Positions 6,784 to 12,567 of a stretch of DNA of 12,567 bases are shown here, in pieces (position 1 is the first letter of the stretch; every line of letters starts with the position of its first letter). The notes beneath the pieces are model-generated. The model searched no databases and was not told where the DNA came from. It was given only the letters and a program-made list of their open reading frames with translations. The position numbers and the translations under genes were made by a program. The stretch comes from Ruminococcus sp. (GTDB lineage: Bacteria > Bacillota > Clostridia > Oscillospirales > Acutalibacteraceae), in the NCBI GenBank assembly GCA_017502425.1, contig JAFVVB010000040.1, forward strand, positions 1-12,567, read 5' to 3'.

Positions 6784-7824
6784 ATGCTTATGAATTCTTC
6801 AGGTGCAGTTATAACTAAAGCAAGAGCTAAATACGGAAAACGTCTGAAAGAAAAAGACTATAAGGCATTACTGAAATGCCAGAGTGTTGCAGCAGTAGTG
6901 AGTTACTTAAAAACACACACCCGCTACGCAGATATTCTCAGCAAGATTAATGAAAATGAGGTTCATCGAGGTCAGCTCGAGACTCTTCTGAAACAAAAGA
7001 ATTTTTACGATTTCGATTCTCTATGCAGATACGAAATGAGCGAGGGTTCACATTTTTCCGAGTTTATTATAAGACGATACGAGATTGAGCAGATTATGCA
7101 CTTTTTACTGCTTTTATCATGTGGCAAGCAGGAACAGTACATTTTCGCTCTTCCCTCCTACTTTAATAAACACACCGATATCGACTTATATAAGCTTTCC
7201 ACATGTAATGATTACGAATCATTTATTAGCACTCTGGGCAAAAAAGAGTACGTTGATATACTAAAAAACTTCAAGCCTGATAAATACGGTGCTATCGATT
7301 TAGCCGGTGTTGAAGATGCTTTGAATATTTATTCCTATAAAGAATTATACGATGCCATTTCAAAGCTTAAATCAAAAAAGCAAAAAGAAAAACTCAAAGA
7401 ACTGTGTGACCATGTAAACGATTTTTGTAATATCTCCAGGATACTCAGGCTTAAAAAACACTATAACATCAGCAATGATGAAATAAAATTACACATGATG
7501 CCATTCGGTACTATAAAACGAAGCACAATCAACGATATGTGTAATAGCCCTGACATTGACACAGTATTTGAAATAATAGAAACAACGCGTATTGGCAAAA
7601 AACTGAATCAAATGGATATCATGAATGAAGAAAGACTTTCTATTACCAGCAGATTCCATTTATCAAAACGTCTGATGTATTATTCTACTGACCCTGCAGT
7701 TGTACTGCTTTCATATATGTATGTTAGTGAAACAGAGCTAAAAAACATTATCACTATCATCGAAGGGGTCAGATACAGCTGTACACCACAGCAGATTGAA
7801 ACTCTGCTTATAAACGAATATTAA
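6784..7824 (+). CDS. ntpC: V-type ATP synthase subunit C (AC39 / V0 d-type)
   Basis: A 346-residue, mostly helical soluble protein matching the V-ATPase subunit C / AC39 family (about 330-350 residues). It is the socket that couples the rotor shaft (subunits D and F) to the membrane c-ring. The N-terminal ITKARAKYGKRLKEKDYKAL resembles family openings with K-A-R-A-x-Y-G-K-x-L. Repeated helical blocks with the YxxL/LKTHTRYADIL pattern run through the rest, as expected for three similar helical domains, and there are no membrane segments. The ATG at 6784 is preferred over the in-frame GTG at 6772, which lies inside the ribosome binding site; ATG 6790 is a weaker alternative. The gene sits between G/H and I, whereas in the Enterococcus ntp order C follows E. 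Confidence 0.92.
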   Translation: MLMNSSGAVITKARAKYGKRLKEKDYKALLKCQSVAAVVSYLKTHTRYADILSKINENEVHRGQLETLLKQKNFYDFDSLCRYEMSEGSHFSEFIIRRYEIEQIMHFLLLLSCGKQEQYIFALPSYFNKHTDIDLYKLSTCNDYESFISTLGKKEYVDILKNFKPDKYGAIDLAGVEDALNIYSYKELYDAISKLKSKKQKEKLKELCDHVNDFCNISRILRLKKHYNISNDEIKLHMMPFGTIKRSTINDMCNSPDIDTVFEIIETTRIGKKLNQMDIMNEERLSITSRFHLSKRLMYYSTDPAVVLLSYMYVSETELKNIITIIEGVRYSCTPQQIETLLINEY

Positions 7825-7842
7825 ACTACTTTATTATAAAAA

Positions 7843-7849
7843 AGAGGTG
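7843..7849 (+). promoter_or_regulatory. Ribosome binding site deciding the subunit I start
   Basis: AGAGGTG ends six bases before the TTG at 7856. Two other in-frame start codons, GTG 7847 and ATG 7850, overlap or touch this site and leave no spacer, so the rarer TTG is the better start. Confidence 0.65.
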
Positions 7850-7855
7850 ATGTAT

Positions 7856-9790
7856 TTGGCATTATCTAAAATGAAACTCATTTCTGTTATCAGTATGACC
7901 AGACATCTAGATGAAGTCGTAACCGTTTTGGGTAAATCGGGGGTTTTCCACCCTGATGATGCTACCGAGTTTTTCTCTGAAACAGAGAAATTTCTCCCTG
8001 TCACAACGAAAAACGAGGCTGCAAATATACTTTCAAAACTAAAAAATGTTATGACGCAAACTGACATCACACCGCAAATAGTAAACATCGATGAATTCGA
8101 TATTACTGATGAGGAAATGTCAGATATGGTCGAAAAATACGAAGAAAAACTCGAGGCATCCTTCAAAGAAAAAGAAAACGCTCAAATCGAAATCAAAAAT
8201 TGTCTTAGAAGAATCGAAGACAGTTCACATTTCACAGGACTTAAACTTGAGATTGATAAAATCGAAGATTGTGAATTCATAGCATCTGATTTCGGACGCT
8301 TACCCAAAGAAAGCTATCAGAAACTACACGAATTTGATGATAATGAATTTGTGCAGTTCATTCCTGTTTCCAGTGACGATAAGTACTACTGGGGTGTTTA
8401 TACTGCTCCTATTGAGTTAGCTGATGAGATTGATAATATCTTTTCCTCACTTTACTTTGAACACATCGATGTAGAAGGACTCAAAGGTACCGCTACTGAA
8501 TTTATAAGCGAGCAGAAGAGTAAGGTCGAAAAGCTTGAAAAAAGAATTTCTGACCTTGATAAAGAAAACAAAGAGTTTATGAAATCACATAAAGATGAAA
8601 TACTCAAGGTTTATTCCAAGCTTTGCGAGTTAAACGCTTTCCACTCAATCAAATCGTATGCTTACAAATACCATCATAATTTCATTCTCGCAGGTTGGAT
8701 TACTGCTGAATGTGAAAAAGAGCTTATAAAAGCACTCGAGAGTATTGAAAGTGTTGAAACAAGCGTATCTGATGCTAAAGATGAAATCAAGCATCAACCG
8801 CCAGTCAAGCTTAAAAACAACTTTTTTGCCAAGCCTTTTGAGTTTTACACCAATATGTACGGCACTCCGCACTATGGTGAAATTGACCCATCAGGATTTT
8901 TGGCTCTCACCTACTCCATACTTTTTGGAATTATGTTTGGCGACGTTGGTCATGGTGTTATTCTTTTAATCGCTGCTATTATAATGTATAAATTCAAAGG
9001 TATGGAGCTTGGACGGCTTTTAGTGCCATGTGCTATATCGTCAACTATATTTGGTTTTGTTTTCGGTAGTGTGTTCGGATTTGAACATATTCTCGATCCG
9101 ATGTACGAGGCTCTTTTAGGACTTGAAGAAAAGCCGATTGAGGTTATGGAATCGCACTGGACGATGACTATCATCTACTCAGCAGTTGGTATCGGAATGG
9201 TACTGGTTATCGTAGCGATGTGTCTCAACATATATTCATCTATAAAACGCAGAGATTACGGTAACGCACTTTTCGGTGTGAACGGACTTTCTGGTTTAGT
9301 GTTCTATGGATCACTGGTTGTCGGACTTGTATGCTCTATGGTTCTTGGTATAAAAATCATGAATACTGCTTACATTTTACTGCTGATAGTAATTCCGCTA
9401 ATACTGGTGTTCTTAAGAGAACCTCTATCAGAACTTATCGAAGGTAAGAAAGACTGGATGCCTGAAAGCTGGGGTTCATTCATAGTTGATAACTTCTTCG
9501 AACTATTTGAAGTATGTCTTTCCTATGTTACTAATACGATGAGCTTTTTGCGAGTCGGTGCTTTTGTGTTGGTTCACGCGGGCATGATGCAGGTTGTATT
9601 TGTTCTGGCATCTATGTTCGGTAGCACCGGATATATCATCACTGTAATTTTCGGTAACCTTTTAGTTGCTGCATTAGAGGCTCTGCTCGTTGGTATTCAG
9701 GTATTAAGGCTTGAGTACTATGAGATGTTCTCCAGATTCTATTTAGGTGACGGCAGAGCATACAAACCTGTTATAATTCAAAACAATTAA
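7856..9790 (+). CDS. ntpI: V-type ATP synthase subunit I (a-subunit, ion channel)
   Basis: A 644-residue membrane protein, a normal length for bacterial subunit I, that forms the half-channels feeding ions to the c-ring. The soluble N-terminal half (about 1-330) contains a coiled coil near 215-255 and contacts the peripheral stalks. The C-terminal half has multiple membrane helices from about 345 to 620. The family signature YGTPHYGEIDPSGF (335-348) precedes FGIMFGDVGHG (357-367). The essential channel arginine is Arg566 in SFLRVGAFVLVHAG (563-576). The end, LRLEYYEMFSRFYLGDGRAY, is characteristic. Start: TTG 7856 gives MALSKMKLISV, matching family N-termini and fitting the RBS spacing; ATG 7850 would add two residues. 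It lies 31 bases after subunit C and 26 before subunit K. Confidence 0.95.
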   Translation: MALSKMKLISVISMTRHLDEVVTVLGKSGVFHPDDATEFFSETEKFLPVTTKNEAANILSKLKNVMTQTDITPQIVNIDEFDITDEEMSDMVEKYEEKLEASFKEKENAQIEIKNCLRRIEDSSHFTGLKLEIDKIEDCEFIASDFGRLPKESYQKLHEFDDNEFVQFIPVSSDDKYYWGVYTAPIELADEIDNIFSSLYFEHIDVEGLKGTATEFISEQKSKVEKLEKRISDLDKENKEFMKSHKDEILKVYSKLCELNAFHSIKSYAYKYHHNFILAGWITAECEKELIKALESIESVETSVSDAKDEIKHQPPVKLKNNFFAKPFEFYTNMYGTPHYGEIDPSGFLALTYSILFGIMFGDVGHGVILLIAAIIMYKFKGMELGRLLVPCAISSTIFGFVFGSVFGFEHILDPMYEALLGLEEKPIEVMESHWTMTIIYSAVGIGMVLVIVAMCLNIYSSIKRRDYGNALFGVNGLSGLVFYGSLVVGLVCSMVLGIKIMNTAYILLLIVIPLILVFLREPLSELIEGKKDWMPESWGSFIVDNFFELFEVCLSYVTNTMSFLRVGAFVLVHAGMMQVVFVLASMFGSTGYIITVIFGNLLVAALEALLVGIQVLRLEYYEMFSRFYLGDGRAYKPVIIQNN

Positions 9791-9816
9791 TTAAAGTATA
9801 AATTGGAGGATTTATT

Positions 9817-10239
9817 ATGTTAGACTATTTACTTTTATTTATTCCTGCTGCATTTTTAGTTATTTCTGTACTTGTATCTATCAAGGCATTTGAAAAAGGT
9901 AAGAGTGCAAAAAGAACCGTGTTAACTCAGATTCTTTCTTTTTGCGCTGTATTTGCATTTTGTTTAGTATGCCCTGTTGTTGCTCACGCTGCTGACGCTG
10001 GCGCTGCAACTGAAGCTGCATCAAGTGCGGCTGGGCTTGGATATATCGCAGCTGGAATCTCAACAGGTCTTTCATGTATCGGTGGTGGTATCGCAGTAGG
10101 CGGTTCAGCACCAGCTGCTATCGGAGCAACAAGTGAAGATCCTAAGAACTTCGGTAAATCTATCATCTTCGTAGCACTCGGTGAGGGTTGTGCTCTCTAC
10201 GGTATGCTCATTTCTATTATGATCATCTCCAGTCTTTAA
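9817..10239 (+). CDS. ntpK: V-type ATP synthase subunit K (c-ring proteolipid)
   Basis: A 140-residue hydrophobic protein forming the rotor ring that carries ions across the membrane. The C-terminal part is a single c-type helical hairpin: helix one at about 74-102 (GYIAAGISTGLSCIGGGIAV) and helix two at about 112-139 (KSIIFVALGEGCALYGMLIS). Glu123 is the ion-binding carboxylate. The N-terminal 60 residues form two further hydrophobic segments (about 4-24 and 36-55), ending in AHA-AD, which resembles a signal-peptidase cleavage site. They contain no second ion-binding glutamate, so this is not a simple duplicated four-helix proteolipid like the 156-residue Enterococcus NtpK. Position between I and F supports the call. 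GGAGGA (9805-9810) is the RBS. Confidence 0.93.
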   Translation: MLDYLLLFIPAAFLVISVLVSIKAFEKGKSAKRTVLTQILSFCAVFAFCLVCPVVAHAADAGAATEAASSAAGLGYIAAGISTGLSCIGGGIAVGGSAPAAIGATSEDPKNFGKSIIFVALGEGCALYGMLISIMIISSL

Positions 10240-10256
10240 TAAAGGACGTATCACTT

Positions 10257-10565
10257 ATGAAAATGTATCTTATCAGCGACAACGTTGATACATTAATGGG
10301 AATGCGACTCGCAGGTGTAGATGGTGTGGTAGTACACAAAAAACACCACGTTGAAAAAGCACTGAATGACGCGCTCAAAATGGATGATGTTGCTGTAATA
10401 TTAATGACTGAAACTTTAATGAAGCTGTGTCATGATCAGATTTATGACATAAAACTTCACAACCAGAAACCACTTATCATAGAGATTCCTGACAGGCACG
10501 GTAACGGTCGAACTAAGGACAGTATCACCAAATATGTACAGGAAGCCATCGGTGTTAAAATTTAA
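10257..10565 (+). CDS. ntpG: V-type ATP synthase subunit F (central shaft)
   Basis: A 102-residue small soluble protein that binds subunit D in the rotating shaft (NtpG in Enterococcus). The N-terminus MKMYLISDNVDTLMGMRLAG is typical: a first beta strand, then the D-x-x-T-x-x-G-x-R-L-A-G loop of the Rossmann-like domain. AVILMTETLMKL (about 44-55) and KPLIIEIPDRHG (about 75-86) are the later conserved strands. ATG 10257 is chosen because AAAGGA (10241-10246) lies ten bases upstream. Extending the frame to an ATG at 10188 would overlap the end of subunit K by 52 bases and add a non-conserved tail, so I reject it. The gap to subunit K is 17 bases. Confidence 0.94.
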   Translation: MKMYLISDNVDTLMGMRLAGVDGVVVHKKHHVEKALNDALKMDDVAVILMTETLMKLCHDQIYDIKLHNQKPLIIEIPDRHGNGRTKDSITKYVQEAIGVKI

Positions 10566-10593
10566 CTTCTATACTTAATTAAGAGGCATATAT

Positions 10594-11184
10594 ATGAAGC
10601 AATCTAAAAAAATGAGTAGTTTTTTAAAAGCTATCAATAAATACGCTCAGGAACAAAGCGAGGCTATACGACTCGAAGCTGAGGAGTTTAAAAAGCAGGA
10701 AATTGAAAAAGCTACAAAAGAAGGTATCGAAGACGCCTACGCACTGATTCAAAAGGAAGTCAGTACAAAAAAAGCTCAGATTACAAGCGATATTGCTAAA
10801 CGTGAACAAGAAAGCAGAAAACAGCTTTTCATAAAACGTAACGAAATCGTCAAAAGAGTTTTTGATGATGCTAAAGAAAAGCTCATTGAATACACAAATA
10901 CTGACGAGTACTTACACTATCTCAAAGATAGCGCTAATAAAATCAAAGAATCATTTGATGGTGCTGCATGCGTTGTATATATCAAAGAAAGTGACGCTGA
11001 CAAAGAAGGATTAATAAAAGAAATTATTCCTCAGTGTACTGTAAAAACTGATGATAGTATTATTATCGGTGGATTAAAGGGATATTGTCAAAGCAGAAGC
11101 GTTATCGCTGATGACACTCTTGACAGTAAACTCGAAGATCAGTACGAATGGTTCTATGAAAACTGTGACCTTAAGGTGGTGTGA
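10594..11184 (+). CDS. ntpE: V-type ATP synthase subunit E (peripheral stalk)
   Basis: A 196-residue protein of the usual subunit E length. Residues 1-95 are a long charged helix (for example EAIRLEAEEFKKQEIEKATK) that forms a coiled coil with subunit G/H. The C-terminal part (about 100-196) is the globular head that binds the top of subunit B. The IIIGGLKGY segment (156-164) followed by IADDTLDSKLEDQ (171-183) matches the family's conserved GG and D-N/D-T-L-D-x-x-L blocks. RBS AAGAGG (10581-10586) precedes the ATG by seven bases. The stop codon ends two bases before the start of subunit A, so the two are tightly coupled in translation, and the RBS for A lies within the last codons of this gene. 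Confidence 0.94.
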   Translation: MKQSKKMSSFLKAINKYAQEQSEAIRLEAEEFKKQEIEKATKEGIEDAYALIQKEVSTKKAQITSDIAKREQESRKQLFIKRNEIVKRVFDDAKEKLIEYTNTDEYLHYLKDSANKIKESFDGAACVVYIKESDADKEGLIKEIIPQCTVKTDDSIIIGGLKGYCQSRSVIADDTLDSKLEDQYEWFYENCDLKVV

Positions 11185-11186
11185 CT

Positions 11187-12567
11187 ATGAAGGACAACTG
11201 CATATATGGAATTAACGGTCCTGTCGTGACCGTCAAAGGTGCCACAGATTTTTCTATGATGGAAATGGTCTACGTCGGAAACGAAAAGCTCGTTGGTGAA
11301 ATTATCGGTATTAACAACGAAATCACTACTGTTCAGGTTTACGAAGATACCACGGGTCTTAAACCAGGTGATCCAATAACAGGAACAGGTGCTCCAATGA
11401 ACGTGCTTTTAGGACCTGGTATACTTAACAATATTTTTGACGGAATAGAAAGACCGCTTTCTGAAATCGAGAAAAGCGACGGTGCATTCATCAGCAGAGG
11501 TTCTCAGGTATCTGCACTCGATACAGAAAAAGAATGGGACGTTACAGTTACTGTAAAAGTTGGTGATACACTTAATCGCGGTGAGATTTACGCTACTTTA
11601 CCTGAAACTACAATTATCACACATAAATGTATGGTGCCTCCTTATTTAAGCGGTGAGGTAACATACGTTGCAAATAACGGAAAGTACAAACTTCATGATA
11701 CTATCGTTAAAATCAAAGACGAAAAAGGTTGTGAGCACGAACTGACATTGTGCCAAAAATGGCCTATTCGTACCCCAAGACCTGTTAAAAACAGACTTTC
11801 AGCTACTGTTCCGCTTATTACAGGACAGCGAGTTATTGACACCCTCTTCCCTGTTTCAAAAGGCGGTACAGCTGCTATACCGGGCGGTTTTGGTACTGGA
11901 AAGACTATGACTCAGCACCAGTTAGCTAAATGGTGTGATGCAGATATAATTGTTTACGTCGGATGCGGTGAGCGTGGTAATGAAATGAGTCAGGTTTTAC
12001 AGGAGTTCTCCGAACTTATTGACCCTAAATCAAACTGTCCTATGACATACAGAACAACGCTCATAGCCAACACATCAAATATGCCTGTTGCTGCCAGAGA
12101 GGCCTCTATCTACACAGGCATTACTCTAGCTGAGTATTACCGTGATATGGGTTACAATGTGGCTATTATGGCTGACTCAACTTCTCGTTGGGCAGAAGCA
12201 CTTCGTGAAATATCAGGTCGACTCGAAGAAATGCCAGCTGAAGAAGGTTTCCCTGCGTATCTACCATCACGTCTTTCTGAGTTCTATGAGCGTGGGTGCA
12301 GAGCTGATGTGCTCTCGGGCTCTGAAGGCTCTGTTACTATTATCGGCGCTGTTTCTCCACAGGGTTCTGACTTCTCTGAACCTGTTACGCAGAACACTAA
12401 GCGTTTCACACGTTGCTTCTGGGCGCTTGATAAAAGTCTTGCGTACGCACGTCATTACCCTGCTATCAACTGGATGGACAGTTACAGCGAATATTTCACT
12501 GATCTGGACCCATGGTATGAAGAAAACTTAGGTTCAGAATTCTTGGACTATCGTGCGCAGATATCAG
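11187..12567 (+). CDS. ntpA: V-type ATP synthase catalytic subunit A (partial, 3' end outside window)
   Basis: The frame from ATG 11187 is open to the window edge (460 codons plus one base); family proteins are about 590 residues, so roughly the last 130 are missing. Subunit A is the catalytic nucleotide-binding subunit of the A3B3 head. N-terminal barrel: GINGPVVTVKG (8-18). The non-homologous insert that separates V-type A from F-type beta spans about 117-190. Walker A is GGFGTGKT (233-240) with Lys239. The catalytic glutamate is Glu262 in GCGERGNEM. Walker B ends at Asp330 in VAIMADSTSRWAEALRE. LPSRLSEFYERG (359-370) follows. The Walker A second residue is Gly where many V-type A subunits have Pro. 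AAGGTGG (11173-11179) within the end of subunit E is the RBS. Subunits B and D are expected to follow. Confidence 0.97.
   Translation, partial: MKDNCIYGINGPVVTVKGATDFSMMEMVYVGNEKLVGEIIGINNEITTVQVYEDTTGLKPGDPITGTGAPMNVLLGPGILNNIFDGIERPLSEIEKSDGAFISRGSQVSALDTEKEWDVTVTVKVGDTLNRGEIYATLPETTIITHKCMVPPYLSGEVTYVANNGKYKLHDTIVKIKDEKGCEHELTLCQKWPIRTPRPVKNRLSATVPLITGQRVIDTLFPVSKGGTAAIPGGFGTGKTMTQHQLAKWCDADIIVYVGCGERGNEMSQVLQEFSELIDPKSNCPMTYRTTLIANTSNMPVAAREASIYTGITLAEYYRDMGYNVAIMADSTSRWAEALREISGRLEEMPAEEGFPAYLPSRLSEFYERGCRADVLSGSEGSVTIIGAVSPQGSDFSEPVTQNTKRFTRCFWALDKSLAYARHYPAINWMDSYSEYFTDLDPWYEENLGSEFLDYRAQIS

Noticed and set aside
9881..10166. Minus-strand open frames opposite subunit K
   Set aside because: Gln/Leu/Arg-rich or Ala/Pro-rich products come from the complement of the Ala/Gly-rich proteolipid codons.
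10188..10256. Longer start for subunit F from ATG 10188
   Set aside because: It would overlap subunit K, lacks a ribosome site, and the added residues do not fit the family; ATG 10257 has both a site and the family N-terminus.
12142..12531. 129-codon open frame on the plus strand near the window end
   Set aside because: It lies in another frame inside the conserved ATPase region of subunit A, with no ribosome site or recognisable protein.
1..12567. CRISPR, tRNA, rRNA, insertion sequences, phage or defence genes
   Set aside because: No direct-repeat arrays, cloverleaf-like sequences, transposase-like frames or terminal repeats were seen; the window is densely filled with housekeeping genes.

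Overview
The window looks like a chromosomal, moderately AT-rich stretch from a Gram-positive anaerobe of the class Clostridia, most likely an Oscillospiraceae/Ruminococcus-type gut bacterium. This is inferred from strong AGGAGG ribosome binding sites, sigma-A-type promoters, a TSCPD small protein, an ACT/UPF0210 pair, an archaeal-type phosphoglycerate mutase and a V/A-type ATPase operon. No species can be named from the sequence alone. Every gene seen is a recognisable housekeeping or conserved-family gene. I found no mobile element, CRISPR array, tRNA, rRNA, integration site or defence system, and no clear candidate for an undescribed system.

Layout. (1) 1-200: the 3' end of a small four-cysteine TSCPD protein gene (+) runs into a bidirectional terminator. 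(2) 207-2555: a minus-strand unit, prfB (release factor 2, lacking the usual programmed frameshift) followed by an archaeal-type cofactor-independent phosphoglycerate mutase. It converges on the TSCPD gene and shares its terminator. (3) 2556-2695: a divergent promoter region. (4) 2696-4641 (+): a membrane protein with a RING-like zinc finger, a zinc ribbon and a DUF2628 region, then galU 27 bases later and a strong terminator. (5) 4642-4765: a promoter region with three copies of AAATGTA arranged around the -35 box. (6) 4766-6409 (+): an ACT-domain protein and a UPF0210 (PFL-like) protein, a conserved pair of unknown function. (7) 6438 to the window end (+): a V-type ATPase operon in the order G/H, C, I, K, F, E, A. 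Subunit A is cut by the window edge; subunits B and D would be expected beyond it.

How the genes work together. Subunits I and K form the membrane ion path. Subunits E and G/H form the peripheral stalk, and C and F belong to the central shaft. A, with the unseen B, forms the catalytic head. Spacings from the ACT gene to subunit A are only 2-34 bases and no terminator is visible, so one transcript from the promoter at 4698-4726 could carry both the ACT/UPF0210 pair and the ATPase. GalU makes UDP-glucose for envelope polymers. Its upstream membrane partner may also act at the envelope, but that is only inferred from position.

No stretch longer than 300 bases lacks a gene. The two largest gaps, 2556-2695 and 4580-4765, are explained by promoters and a terminator.
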